Positions 15,336 to 24,278 of a stretch of DNA of 34,205 nt are shown in pieces; the first letter of the stretch is position 1, and each line of letters opens with the position of its first letter. The stretch is from positions 1,587 to 35,791 of the forward strand of contig CAJOIB010000008.1 of NCBI GenBank assembly GCA_905234705.1, read 5' to 3'. Source of the DNA: an uncultured Selenomonadaceae bacterium. GTDB taxonomy: Bacteria > Bacillota > Negativicutes > Selenomonadales > Selenomonadaceae. The notes beneath the pieces are model-generated. The model saw only the letters and a list, made by a program, of their open reading frames with translations, was not told where the DNA came from and ran no database searches. The translations under genes and the position numbers were made by a program.

Positions 15336-16998
15336 GGCGAGAATTGAACAAAAATTGCAGATAATTCCATTGGGCGGCTTAGGCGAAATCGGAAAAAATA
15401 TGACAGTGATTCGTTGCGGCGACGAAATGATTTTAATTGATTCGGGGCTGATGTTTCCGGAAACTGATATGCTCGGCGTAGATTTAGTTATACCGGATAT
15501 TTCGTACGTACTAGAAAACCAGCAATGTTTGAAGGCGATAGTACTGACGCACGGACACGAAGATCATATTGGCGCGTTGCCGTACATTTTAAAGCAACTG
15601 TCAGTTCCGGTTTATGGCACAAGGTTAACGCTGGGAATATTGGAAGGTCGGCTAAAAGAAAACGGCGTTGATTCGGGAAATTTGCGCGCCGTTACGCCAG
15701 GCGAAATTGTTATGCTGGGCTGTTTCAGCGTCGGTTTTATCCGCGTCAATCATTCGATACCGGATTCGGTTGGTTTGTCGATAAAGACGCCGGTTGGTAT
15801 GATTGTTCACACGGGCGATTTCAAATTTGATTATACGCCGGTTGACGGCAAGATGACGGATTTTCGGCGATTTGCGGATTTGGGCAATAAAGGCGTTTTG
15901 GTTTTAATGGCTGATTCGACAAATTCTGAAAAGGAAGGTCACACGCTCAGCGAAAAAACTGTAGGCGTAGCGTTTAATCGCGAATTTCAAAATGCGCAGG
16001 GACGAATTATCGTAGCAACTTTTTCGTCGAATGTTCACCGGATTCAGCAGGTTATTGATACGGCTGTGAAATATCGGCGGCGCGTGGCGATTTTGGGACG
16101 CAGTATGGTTAACGTTGTGAATATTTCGCTGGAGCTGGGCTACATTCACGCGCCCGAAGGCGTCATTATCGACATTGAGGAAATTGTGAATTATCCTGCA
16201 AATCGCGTTGTTATCATAACGACGGGCAGTCAAGGCGAACCGATGAGCGCGTTAACTCGAATGGCGATGAGCGACCACCGGCAAGTTGACATTGTGCAGG
16301 GCGACACGGTTATAATTTCCGCCACGCCGATTCCTGGCAATGAAAAAGTTGTTGCTAAGACGGTTGATAATTTATTGCGGCTGGGCGCGAATGTCATTTA
16401 CAGCCGGAGTGACGGCATACACGTTTCTGGGCATGCGTCGCAGGAAGAATTGAAGCTTATGCACAATCTGATTAAGCCGAAATTTTTTATACCGGTACAC
16501 GGTGAATTGCACCATTTGCACGCGCACGCGAAATTGGCTGAAGAACTTGGAATGCCACGCGACCATATTTTTGTCGGTGAAAATGGCTATGTTTTTGAAT
16601 TTACGCGGGAGCGCGGGAAAATCGTCGGCAGAATTAATTGGGGCGTAGTGATGGTTGACGGCTTAGGCGTGGGCGATGTTGGGAATATTGTCCTGCGCGA
16701 CAGGCGGCAACTTTCGCAGGATGGGATTTTAATTGTCGTGGTTACTATGAACAAGGAAACCGGCAAAGTTGTAGCTGGACCGGATATAGTTTCGCGCGGC
16801 TTTGTTTATGTGCGTGAATCCGAGGAACTCATGGAAGACGCCAAGCAGCGCGTTTGTCAAGCTTTGAAGCGTTGCGTTGAGGAAAAAATTTCCGATTGGT
16901 CGACTATGAAAATTAATGTTAAGGACGCACTCGCGCAGTTTTTATTCGACCAAACTCGCCGCCGCCCAATGATTTTGCCGATTATTATGGAGATTTAA
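15325..16998 (+). CDS. rnj: Ribonuclease J
   Basis: 557 aa from GTG 15325, with AGCGAGG at 15309-15315; in-frame TTGs at 15316 and 15319 are alternatives. It is a beta-CASP metallo-beta-lactamase RNase: IIPLGGLGEIGKNM, the zinc site HGHEDH (starting at His76 in THGHEDHIG), HTGDFKFD, the beta-CASP region FSSNVHRIQQ, TTGSQGEP, HVSGHAS and HGELHH, then the C-terminal RNase J domain with VSRGFVYVRES. The enzyme performs 5'-to-3' exonucleolytic and endonucleolytic mRNA decay and rRNA processing in the cytoplasm. Length is normal. Its stop is immediately followed by the dnaE ATG. Confidence 0.93.
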   Translation: MRNEARIEQKLQIIPLGGLGEIGKNMTVIRCGDEMILIDSGLMFPETDMLGVDLVIPDISYVLENQQCLKAIVLTHGHEDHIGALPYILKQLSVPVYGTRLTLGILEGRLKENGVDSGNLRAVTPGEIVMLGCFSVGFIRVNHSIPDSVGLSIKTPVGMIVHTGDFKFDYTPVDGKMTDFRRFADLGNKGVLVLMADSTNSEKEGHTLSEKTVGVAFNREFQNAQGRIIVATFSSNVHRIQQVIDTAVKYRRRVAILGRSMVNVVNISLELGYIHAPEGVIIDIEEIVNYPANRVVIITTGSQGEPMSALTRMAMSDHRQVDIVQGDTVIISATPIPGNEKVVAKTVDNLLRLGANVIYSRSDGIHVSGHASQEELKLMHNLIKPKFFIPVHGELHHLHAHAKLAEELGMPRDHIFVGENGYVFEFTRERGKIVGRINWGVVMVDGLGVGDVGNIVLRDRRQLSQDGILIVVVTMNKETGKVVAGPDIVSRGFVYVRESEELMEDAKQRVCQALKRCVEEKISDWSTMKINVKDALAQFLFDQTRRRPMILPIIMEI

Positions 16999-19900
16999 AT
17001 GATTGATTCAAGCTTCGTACACCTGCACAATCACACAGAATACAGTTTGCTGGACGGCGCGGCGCGCATTACCGATTTGCTTGAACAGGCGAAAAATTTT
17101 GGAATGGGCGCGCTGGCGATAACCGATCACGGCAATATGTACGGCGTGATTAATTTTTACAAAGCGGCGCTGAAAATTGGGATTAAGCCGATAATTGGGT
17201 GCGAAGTTTATGTTGCGCCGACTTCACGGAAAATTCGCGCTGAAGTTGACGGCGAAAAATATTTTCACTTGATTTTGTTAGCTGAGAATAATGAAGGCTA
17301 CAGAAATTTGGTTAAGCTGGTATCGCTGGCGGCGACCGAAGGATTTTATTACAAGCCGCGCGTTGACAAGGAAATTTTGAAAAAATATCACCGCGGCTTA
17401 ATCGCTTTAAGTGCGTGCGTGGCGGGCGAAATTCCCAAGGCTATTTTGAAGCAAAATATTTCCCGCGCTACTGAACTTGTTAATGAGTATGTCGAAATTT
17501 TTGGGCGGAATAATTTTTTTCTTGAATTGCAAAATCACGGCTTAGAAGAAGAAAAAATTGTTCGCGAGGAACTCATAAAAATTTCGCGCGTTTTGAATAT
17601 TCCGCTGGTTGCGACGAATGACGCGCATTATGTGCGCCGCGCCGATAGCGAATTTCAAGATATTTTGCTTTGCATTCAAATGAATAAAACGGTTGACGAT
17701 AAACACAGGTTGCGCTTTCCCTCTGACGATTATTATTTGAAGTCGGCGGGGGAAATGCGCCTTCTTTTTGCGGAAATTCCGGAAGCGTGCGATAACACTT
17801 TGAAAATTGCGGCGCGGTGCGATGTGACTTTTGAATTTGGGAAATTGCACTTGCCGATTTATCCTTTGCCGAAAAATTTTAAGAGCGACATTGAATATTT
17901 GCGGAAACTTTGTCGCGAAAAACTTTGCACGCGGTACTTGCTTTTCACGGACGAAATTATGACACGGCTGGATTATGAGCTTGACATTATTAATCGGATG
18001 GGCTACGCGGGTTATTTTTTAATTGTGTGGGACTTCATAGATTTTGCGAAACGAAATGGCATAGCGGTTGGACCAGGGCGCGGTAGTGCGGCGGGCAGTA
18101 TCGTTGCGTACATTTTGGGAATTACCGAGATTGATCCGCTCGAATTTAATTTACTGTTTGAGAGATTTTTGAATCCGGAGCGCGTGACGATGCCGGATAT
18201 TGACATAGATTTTTGTTACATACGCCGCGATGAAGTTATCGAGTATGTCAAAAATTTTTATGGAGAAGAACGCGTCGCGCAGATTGTGACATTTGGGACT
18301 ATGGCGGCAAAGGCGGTTGTACGTGATGTTGTGCGGGCGTTAAATATTCCATACGCGGAAGGTTCGCGGATTGTTGCGATGATACCCAATGAGTTAAAAA
18401 TTACGCTTGAAAAGGCGTTGCAGACTTCGCGGGATTTGGCGCGTGAATATGAAAATAATGCTCAAGTTCGGCGCGTGATAGACTTTGCGAAAATGCTTGA
18501 AGGGCTGCCGCGTCATTCTTCGACGCACGCCGCGGGAATTGTCATTTCAAAATTGCCGCTGACAAATTACGTACCGGTGCAAATTTCAAATGACACGCTC
18601 GTGACGCAATACGACAAAGACACAATCGAAGAACTTGGATTGCTGAAAATGGACTTTCTCGGCTTGCGAACTTTGACGATAATTGACGAAGCCATTGCAA
18701 ACGTACAGCAAACGCGCGGGATAAAAATTGACATAACGAAAATACCATTGCGCGACAAATTGACTGCGGAAATGTTATCGGCAGGCAAAACGGGCGCGGT
18801 ATTTCAAATGGAATCTGCAGGAATGACGAAACTTGTTCGGGATTTGAAACCGGAAGGTTTTGCAGATTTGATACCGACAGTTGCTTTGTACAGACCTGGA
18901 CCATTGGGCAGCGGTATGGTTGAAGATTTTATAAACGGCAAGCACGGCGTCAAGAAACCGGAATATCTTCACCCAAAATTAGAGCCGATATTGAAAGAAA
19001 CATTCGGCGTGATTTTATATCAAGAACAGGTTATGCAAATTGTACAGGCGCTGGCGGGCTTCACGTTGGGACAAGCGGATTTATTGCGGCGTGCGATGGG
19101 CAAGAAAAAAGCCGAGATACTTTTAGCACAGAAGACGAATTTTTTAGCGGGCTGTGCGGTGAATAATGTTGACAAAGATTTAGCGGCGAAAATATTTGAA
19201 TTGCTGTTGCATTTTGCGGATTATGGATTCAACAAATCGCACTCGGCGGCGTACGGATTAATCGCGTGGCAGACGGCGTATTTGAAGGCGCATTATCCGG
19301 TAGAATTTATGGCGGCGATGTTGTCGAGCGTCATGGATTCGGACAAGGTGAACAATTATATCGACGTTGCGAAAAATATGGGGCTGAAAATTTTGCCACC
19401 GGATATAAATTTGAGCGGCGTACATTTTCAAGTGGAGCGCGGCGCGATAAGATTTGCGTTATCGGCGATTAAAAATATTGGCGAAACGACGATTAGCGGC
19501 TTGGTGAAAGTTCGTGAGAGCGGCGGCGAATTTAAGTCGCTGTTAGATTTTTGCAAACGAATTGATTTGCGGAATTTCAATAAGCGTGCGATAGAAAATC
19601 TGATAAAGTGCGGGGCGTTTGATTGTATTGATTCGCGCAGGACGGCGTTATTGGCGTCATTAGATGCGGCGTTTCTGGAAGGTTCGATTGTGCAGGAAAA
19701 TAAAGCGAGCGGGCAAGTCAGCCTGTTTGACGACGAAAAATTTTCCATAAGCAATTACAGCGTGCCGGAAATTCTCGAAAAGTCGCGGCTCGAGATTCTC
19801 AATGACGAAAAGGAAGCGCTTGGATTTTATATGTCGGGCAATCCGCTTGATGAATTTGCTGATAAAGTTTCTGGGCTTTTCAAGATTGGCGAGATTAAAC

Positions 19901-20364
19901 GCGGCGAAAATTTTTCTGGCAAGAATATAAAAATTGGCGGAATGATAATTGATTTGCGGCAAATCACCACGAAGAAGGGCGAAATGATGGCGTATATTAC
20001 GCTTGAGGATTTGAGCGGCAAATTGAGTGTGAAGATTTTTCCGAATGTTTTTGACAGCTGCGTGAATTTTATTATGGTTGATGAGATTGTCGTGATTGAG
20101 GGGCGGCTTGAAGGTTCTCATTTCGTGGCAAAAAATATAATTGCGGCGAAAGATTATGTTCCGGAAATTTATTTGACTTTGCCGAATGTCGAAATTGAAA
20201 ATCAACTGCGCGAGATTTTAAAAAAATATTCCGGAGAGAATGTTGTTTATTTAAAAAAATCCGGCAAATGGCAGCGTCAATCCGATTTGAAAGTTGAAAT
20301 TAACGCCGACCTTCGCGCAGAAATTCAAAATCTTCTCGGTGAAAAAAATATTCGCATCTATTAA
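16999..20364 (+). CDS. dnaE: DNA polymerase III subunit alpha
   Basis: 1121 aa; ATG 16999 directly abuts the RNase J stop, so the two are cotranslated. The N-terminal PHP domain carries FVHLHNHTEYS, ITDHGNMYG and GCEVYV. The palm has GPGRGSAAGS and the catalytic aspartates in MPDIDIDF (D400, D402) and KMDFLGL (D552). Thumb/fingers motifs include SSTHAAGIV, YRPGPLGSGM, YQEQVMQI and FNKSHSAAY. A helix-hairpin-helix region and an OB-fold (IGGMIIDLRQITTKKGEMMAY) lie at the C-terminus. It is a DnaE-type replicative or lesion-tolerant polymerase subunit. Length is near that of DnaE1. No pfkA or pyk gene follows; a structured repeat separates it from convergent cheB. Confidence 0.95.
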   Translation: MIDSSFVHLHNHTEYSLLDGAARITDLLEQAKNFGMGALAITDHGNMYGVINFYKAALKIGIKPIIGCEVYVAPTSRKIRAEVDGEKYFHLILLAENNEGYRNLVKLVSLAATEGFYYKPRVDKEILKKYHRGLIALSACVAGEIPKAILKQNISRATELVNEYVEIFGRNNFFLELQNHGLEEEKIVREELIKISRVLNIPLVATNDAHYVRRADSEFQDILLCIQMNKTVDDKHRLRFPSDDYYLKSAGEMRLLFAEIPEACDNTLKIAARCDVTFEFGKLHLPIYPLPKNFKSDIEYLRKLCREKLCTRYLLFTDEIMTRLDYELDIINRMGYAGYFLIVWDFIDFAKRNGIAVGPGRGSAAGSIVAYILGITEIDPLEFNLLFERFLNPERVTMPDIDIDFCYIRRDEVIEYVKNFYGEERVAQIVTFGTMAAKAVVRDVVRALNIPYAEGSRIVAMIPNELKITLEKALQTSRDLAREYENNAQVRRVIDFAKMLEGLPRHSSTHAAGIVISKLPLTNYVPVQISNDTLVTQYDKDTIEELGLLKMDFLGLRTLTIIDEAIANVQQTRGIKIDITKIPLRDKLTAEMLSAGKTGAVFQMESAGMTKLVRDLKPEGFADLIPTVALYRPGPLGSGMVEDFINGKHGVKKPEYLHPKLEPILKETFGVILYQEQVMQIVQALAGFTLGQADLLRRAMGKKKAEILLAQKTNFLAGCAVNNVDKDLAAKIFELLLHFADYGFNKSHSAAYGLIAWQTAYLKAHYPVEFMAAMLSSVMDSDKVNNYIDVAKNMGLKILPPDINLSGVHFQVERGAIRFALSAIKNIGETTISGLVKVRESGGEFKSLLDFCKRIDLRNFNKRAIENLIKCGAFDCIDSRRTALLASLDAAFLEGSIVQENKASGQVSLFDDEKFSISNYSVPEILEKSRLEILNDEKEALGFYMSGNPLDEFADKVSGLFKIGEIKRGENFSGKNIKIGGMIIDLRQITTKKGEMMAYITLEDLSGKLSVKIFPNVFDSCVNFIMVDEIVVIEGRLEGSHFVAKNIIAAKDYVPEIYLTLPNVEIENQLREILKKYSGENVVYLKKSGKWQRQSDLKVEINADLRAEIQNLLGEKNIRIY

Positions 20365-20380
20365 CGGCATTTCTTTACTT

Positions 20381-20490
20381 TTTTAAAAAAAGAAAGAAAC
20401 GCCTAGCAAAGAAAGAAAAATGCCCGCTGTAGTCACATCACGTGACTAGCGCGGGCGGGGCGCGCATCCGTGCGCGCCTCTTTTCGTGTA
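20381..20490 (+). repeat. Structured dispersed repeat, copy 1
   Basis: An A-rich lead with AACGCCTAGCAAAGAAA (22-bp match at 20393-20414 to copy 2) is followed by two hairpins: A, CCCGC with TAGTCAC/GTGACTA and GCGGG (about 20423-20456); and B, GGCGCGCA/TGCGCGCC around TCCG (about 20459-20478). It lies between convergent dnaE and cheB, where it may also end transcription. Copy 2 is at 30893-31000 in opposite orientation. Confidence 0.85.
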
Positions 20491-20511
20491 AATCAAAAGT
20501 TTTATTGCGGA

Positions 20512-21096
20512 TTATAAATTCTTTTTGTGGACAATCGAACTAATTGCAAATGCCATTCCAGCAAGCGGAATTTGTCTGTCAACTGCGCCGCATTCAAACG
20601 CCGATTTCGGCATACCGTAAACTATACAGCTTTGCTCGTCTTGTCCCAATGTCAAAGCGCCGTGCTGTTTCATTTCAAGTAAGCCCGCCGCGCCGTCATG
20701 ACCAATGCCAGTCAAAATTACGCCCAATGAAGTCGCTCCGGCTAATTCGGCTACCGATTTAAATAAAATATCGACAGCAGGACGGCAAGAATGTACCGGC
20801 GGCGCCATAAAACAGCGAATTTGCAAATGCTCATTGTAGCGGCACAACTTCATATGAATACCGCCAGGCGCAATGTAAACGCAGTCGTTTTGAATAATTT
20901 CGCCGTTTTCGCCTTCCTTGACAGTTAAAACGCATTCCCTGTTCATGCGGTCGGCAAATAATTTGGAAAAGCCCGCGGGAATATGCTGCACAATGACTAT
21001 CGGTGGGAGTGGCGGACGTAATCGCGGCAAGATCGTTGCCAGCGCCTCCACGCCGCCCGTTGATGATCCTATCGCTACTAAATTTATTCTGTTCAC
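20512..21096 (-). CDS. CheB-type protein-glutamate methylesterase catalytic domain, without receiver domain
   Basis: I take GTG at 21096 (minus), 8 bases after AGGTGG; TTG at 21099 is an alternative. The product of about 194 aa is only the CheB catalytic domain: AIGSSTGGVEAL with the nucleophilic Ser12, VIVQHIPAGFSKLFADRMN, the CVYIAPGGIHM strand, HSCRPAVDILF, and LTGIGHDGAAGLLEMK with the catalytic Asp. CheB demethylates or deamidates chemoreceptors. The N-terminal response-regulator domain and linker are absent, so control by CheA phosphorylation is not possible through this protein. No other chemotaxis gene is near. It follows yacL-like 21119-22348 closely and is probably in its operon. 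Confidence 0.85.
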   Translation of the reverse strand: MNRINLVAIGSSTGGVEALATILPRLRPPLPPIVIVQHIPAGFSKLFADRMNRECVLTVKEGENGEIIQNDCVYIAPGGIHMKLCRYNEHLQIRCFMAPPVHSCRPAVDILFKSVAELAGATSLGVILTGIGHDGAAGLLEMKQHGALTLGQDEQSCIVYGMPKSAFECGAVDRQIPLAGMAFAISSIVHKKNL

Positions 21097-21118
21097 CAAT
21101 CTCACCACCTTGCAAATT

Positions 21119-22348
21119 TTAACGCGGTTTAGCAAAAATCATACGCCCCGCCGAAGTTTGCAAAGCGCTCGTCACTTCAACGGATATTGTACGACTTAAA
21201 TATCTGTGCCCATTTTCAATAACAATCATAGTGCCGTCGTCAAGATACGCCACGCCTTGCCCAGGCTCTTTGCCGTCGCGGACAACTTGAACCTTCATAG
21301 TTTCGCCTGGTATCACCACGGCTTTAACGGCGTTCGACAAATCATTGATATTCAGCACTTCGACGCCGCGCAGTTGAGCAACTTTATTCAAATTAAAATC
21401 GTTGGTTATAATTTTGCCGCCGACTTTCTGCGCGAGCCGAACCAATTTTGAATCGACTTCGTGAATATCTTCAAAATCGACATTCATAACTTCAACGTTA
21501 AGCGACGGGTTATCTTGAATTTTTTGCAAAACGTCAAGCCCGCGTCTGCCGCGTACGCGCCGCAAACTATCAGGCGAATCGGCTATGTGCTGAACTTCCT
21601 CAAGCACGAATACCGGAATTAACAGCGTACCTTCCAAAAATCCGGTTTTGCAAATATCGGCTATGCGCCCATCGATTATAACGTTTGTGTCGAGCAATTT
21701 ATAATTTTTATTTTTATCGGCTTTAACAAGATTAACTTTCGGCTGAGGATTTTCCTCCGCAGGCGCAGTTTCAGTCGGCTTTTCGGTTTCAGTTTGAGTT
21801 TCGGTTTGAACTTCAGCCGTTTCAACTTCTTTAGCCTTAGCCTCGCGACTGCGCAAAATTTCTTTCAATACGCGCGGTACAAATGCAAAACTGCCGGTTA
21901 ATTCTTTACGTTTTTTTATAGTTATGCGAATGCCCAATGTGCCGAGCACGATACTAAAAACAATCGGAATATAATTCCCAACAACAGGAACACGCGAAAA
22001 AGCATTACCCAATAAATCCGCAATAATAAGTCCTATAGCCAATCCCACAGCGCCCGCAATTACGTCGTGAATCGGCATTTTACTAAGCTGTTTTTCGACA
22101 AATGCTGTGAAATTTCCCAACCGACGAATCAGAAACGGCGATACAAACCAGCCGCATATTCCGCCCAATATCGCGCCAATCGATATACATATCAAACTGG
22201 CTAACGTCAGCTGAAAAATCCCCAGGTCGACTGAAAAAAGTTCCGTTGAAATCAAATCTGCCATAAACGGACTTGCAAATCGGCAAAGTGCCCCGCCCGC
22301 TATGATCAACGTTAATGTTATAAAAAATCTTATCACTTTATCGAGCAT
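21119..22348 (-). CDS. PIN/TRAM domain membrane protein (YacL-like)
   Basis: 409 aa, ATG at 22348 (minus) with GGAGGTG upstream. Four hydrophobic segments (about 5-30, 45-75, 95-115 and 122-142) precede a cytosolic PIN nuclease-like domain beginning KLLDTNVIIDGRIADI. Further acidic positions lie in LEEVQHIAD and IITNDFNLNKVA, and a C-terminal TRAM domain has KVQVVRDGKEPGQGVAYLDDGTMIVIENG. This matches the YacL family, presumed RNA-binding or RNase proteins at the membrane. It is longer than usual because of an acidic Thr/Glu-rich linker (about residues 175-205, with QTETQTETEKPTETAPAEE) between the membrane and PIN parts. Likely cotranscribed with cheB. Confidence 0.9.
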   Translation of the reverse strand: MLDKVIRFFITLTLIIAGGALCRFASPFMADLISTELFSVDLGIFQLTLASLICISIGAILGGICGWFVSPFLIRRLGNFTAFVEKQLSKMPIHDVIAGAVGLAIGLIIADLLGNAFSRVPVVGNYIPIVFSIVLGTLGIRITIKKRKELTGSFAFVPRVLKEILRSREAKAKEVETAEVQTETQTETEKPTETAPAEENPQPKVNLVKADKNKNYKLLDTNVIIDGRIADICKTGFLEGTLLIPVFVLEEVQHIADSPDSLRRVRGRRGLDVLQKIQDNPSLNVEVMNVDFEDIHEVDSKLVRLAQKVGGKIITNDFNLNKVAQLRGVEVLNINDLSNAVKAVVIPGETMKVQVVRDGKEPGQGVAYLDDGTMIVIENGHRYLSRTISVEVTSALQTSAGRMIFAKPR

Positions 22349-22420
22349 AAGCTACACCTCCTCAATTCAAATTTAACATATTAATATGAAAATTTAATGA
22401 GCCGCCTCTGAAAATAAATA

Positions 22421-22470
22421 CGCCACCAACTTTTTAAACTACAAAATTTTCGGTTGATGGCGCACTGTTT
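22421..22470. terminator. Terminator downstream of the cupin gene, possibly bidirectional
   Basis: CGCCACCAAC (22421-22430) and GTTGATGGCG (22453-22462) form a 10-bp stem with one G-U pair around an AT-rich loop. Read on the minus strand it ends the cupin-rfbD transcript and is followed by TATTTATTTT. Confidence 0.65.
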
Positions 22471-22484
22471 TTTTCCTGTTGGAT

Positions 22485-22838
22485 TTAATTATGCGCAGGA
22501 GTTGTAATTATTATGGCGATAAAAACTAAATCCTCGTCGCCGATATTTTCAATACCGTGCATTGAGCCGTCAGGACAAAAAGTCGTTTCGCCGACGTTTA
22601 CTTCATAAAATTTATCGTTATCGTTGTATTTGGCTTTGCCCTGCAAAATATGATAAGTTTCAGAATCGCCGTAGTGGTAATGAGCGCCAATCGACGCGCC
22701 CGCCGGTATCGTAACTTTAGCAAACATTTTGCACTGTCCGAGCATTTCAGCTGGCGTCAAAAGGTGAGTAATTTGAATTTCGCCCTTACCGCCGGCTTTA
22801 TTTTTCGCCGAAACAGTTTCGTTTTTAATCAGCGGCAT
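22485..22838 (-). CDS. Small cupin-domain protein
   Basis: 117 aa, ATG at 22838 (minus), with a GGGGGG site 8 bases upstream. It is a single cupin barrel: motif 1 AHYHYGDSETYHILQGKAKY with metal-type His and Glu residues, and motif 2 VGETTFCPDGSMHGIENIG. Such single-domain cupins bind metal and act as small enzymes or sensors; the substrate cannot be told from sequence. It follows rfbD after 15 bases, so it is in the same transcript. A sugar-related role is only a guess from that context. Confidence 0.85.
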   Translation of the reverse strand: MPLIKNETVSAKNKAGGKGEIQITHLLTPAEMLGQCKMFAKVTIPAGASIGAHYHYGDSETYHILQGKAKYNDNDKFYEVNVGETTFCPDGSMHGIENIGDEDLVFIAIIITTPAHN

Positions 22839-22853
22839 AAAATTTCCCCCCAA

Positions 22854-23705
22854 TTACTTTTTAATGCTGCCGGTTTCGATTAAAAATCTGCGGACGGCGT
22901 CCTGCCAATCCGGCAAACGATTAAAACCGGCGTCGTCTAAACTTTTTTTACTAAGTCTGGAATTAAGCGGACGTTTCGCGGGCGTCGGATAATCAGCGCT
23001 GGGAATTTTTTCGATATTAATTTTTTTGCCAACCTGCTTGAAAATTTCTTCCGCAAATTCCGCCCAACTGCAAAAGCCCTCGTTCGTGGCGTGGTAAATC
23101 CCAAATTTATCGCTGTGAACCATATCAACCAAAAGCGGCGCAAGGTCAGCGGTATATGTCGGGCTACCAATCTGATCGTCGACTATTTGAAGTTTGCGGC
23201 GGCGCTTACCAAGTTCCAGCATTGTTTTAACGAAATTTTTACCATTAGCGCCAAAAACCCAGCTTATTCTCACGATAAAATAATCGCGCAGAATTGCCGC
23301 AACGGAATTTTCGCCCAAAAGTTTGCTTGTGCCGTAAATGTTAATCGGATTTTTTTCGTCGTGAATTTCGTAAGGTTCAGTGCCTTCGCCGCCGAAAACG
23401 TAATCGGTGCTGACGTAAAGCATTTTTGCGCCAATTTCGCGGCAAGCTTCGGCAATGCGGCGCGTTCCCATTCCATTAACAGTCAGGGCAAGTTCAGCTT
23501 CTTCTTCGGCTTTGTCAACGGCGGTATAAGCCGCGCAGTGAATGACGACTTCGGGCTTTTTCTCAAGGATAAAACTTTTTGCGCCTTCCTCGGTCGTCAA
23601 ATCAATTTCGTTTCGGGTTGTGCCGATAAAATCTTCGCCGCGGCGTTCGAGTTCTTTAACCACGTCGTGACCAAGCTGTCCGGTAATTCCTGTAACCAAA
23701 ATCAT
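22854..23705 (-). CDS. rfbD: dTDP-4-dehydrorhamnose reductase
   Basis: I choose ATG 23705 (283 aa, MILVTGITGQLGHDVV); the GTG at 23720 lies inside the AAGAGGTG site, though that leaves a long 14-base spacing. It is an extended SDR with the nucleotide-binding GITGQLGHDV, HCAAYTAVDKAE (typical of RfbD), catalytic YVSTDYVFGG with YGTSKLLGE (Tyr-X3-Lys), FVKTMLELGK and DQIGSPTYTADLA. It reduces dTDP-4-keto-L-rhamnose to dTDP-L-rhamnose for surface polysaccharide. rfbA, rfbB and rfbC are not in the window, so the pathway is split. It lies in a minus-strand operon with the unknown 125-aa protein and the cupin. Confidence 0.93.
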   Translation of the reverse strand: MILVTGITGQLGHDVVKELERRGEDFIGTTRNEIDLTTEEGAKSFILEKKPEVVIHCAAYTAVDKAEEEAELALTVNGMGTRRIAEACREIGAKMLYVSTDYVFGGEGTEPYEIHDEKNPINIYGTSKLLGENSVAAILRDYFIVRISWVFGANGKNFVKTMLELGKRRRKLQIVDDQIGSPTYTADLAPLLVDMVHSDKFGIYHATNEGFCSWAEFAEEIFKQVGKKINIEKIPSADYPTPAKRPLNSRLSKKSLDDAGFNRLPDWQDAVRRFLIETGSIKK

Positions 23706-23723
23706 ATTCGGTTTATTCACCTC

Positions 23724-24101
23724 TTAATAAATTTCCGCGTCTTCGGGATGTTTTCTGATGTAGTCAACGTATTTATTGTACTCGTCTTCAAAACTTTTGT
23801 CCTCTGTTGCGTTAAGCTGAAAGGACATCAGCGCAATAGCGGCGATACGCGAAATTTCGTGCGATGGAAAAGTTTTAATCAAATGAATAATTGCTTTGGC
23901 GCTCTCTTCGATAACCTCGCCGTCGTACTTTGCAAAACGATTCATTAACAGCAAATCGAACATCTGTTGCTCCAAGGGCGACCAACCCAGCGCAATTCCG
24001 GCATTAGAGCGCGGGTACTGCCCATGAATATCAATTTCTTCGTCAGTGTCGCCAATATCCGGAATATAAACTTCGTCGTCGTCAATAATGTTTTTCCGCA
24101 T
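23724..24101 (-). CDS. Hypothetical acidic protein
   Basis: 125 aa, ATG at 24101 (minus), with GGGAGGG 9 bases upstream. The first ~25 residues are very acidic (IIDDDEVYIPDIGDTDEEID); the rest is predicted helical (EQQMFDLLLMNRF, SAKAIIHLIKTF, RIAAIALMSFQL). There is no signal peptide and no recognised domain. It heads a minus-strand operon with rfbD and cupin from a good promoter at 24145-24173, and is divergent from the giant ATPase gene. Function unknown. Confidence 0.75.
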   Translation of the reverse strand: MRKNIIDDDEVYIPDIGDTDEEIDIHGQYPRSNAGIALGWSPLEQQMFDLLLMNRFAKYDGEVIEESAKAIIHLIKTFPSHEISRIAAIALMSFQLNATEDKSFEDEYNKYVDYIRKHPEDAEIY

Positions 24102-24144
24102 TTATAAAATCCCTCCCAATGAATTTTTTGGTATAACCGCACTT

Positions 24145-24173
24145 AGTATATACCGATTAACGATTTAAATCAA
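24145..24173 (-). promoter_or_regulatory. Promoter of the minus-strand 24101-22485 operon
   Basis: On the minus strand TTGATT (24173-24168), a 17-base spacer and TATACT (24150-24145). It lies 44 bases upstream of the start codon. I see no equally good promoter for the divergent ATPase gene in 24182-24278. Confidence 0.65.
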
Positions 24174-24278
24174 GTAAAGTGTTTTACGCGGGCGCGGCAG
24201 GATTTTTTTCAGCGGGCGTCAAATAAACTTGCAATGCTAAAAAGCAGATTATCAATTTGTACTAAGGAGGGATTCCCA

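Noticed and set aside
20381..20490. Integron attC site
   Set aside because: The element is hairpin-rich with conserved ends, but I find no attC core (GTTRRRY/RYYYAAC) and no integrase.
23091..23948. Open frame of 285 codons on the plus strand
   Set aside because: Antisense to rfbD and the 125-aa gene; the translation is Phe/Asn-rich without motifs.
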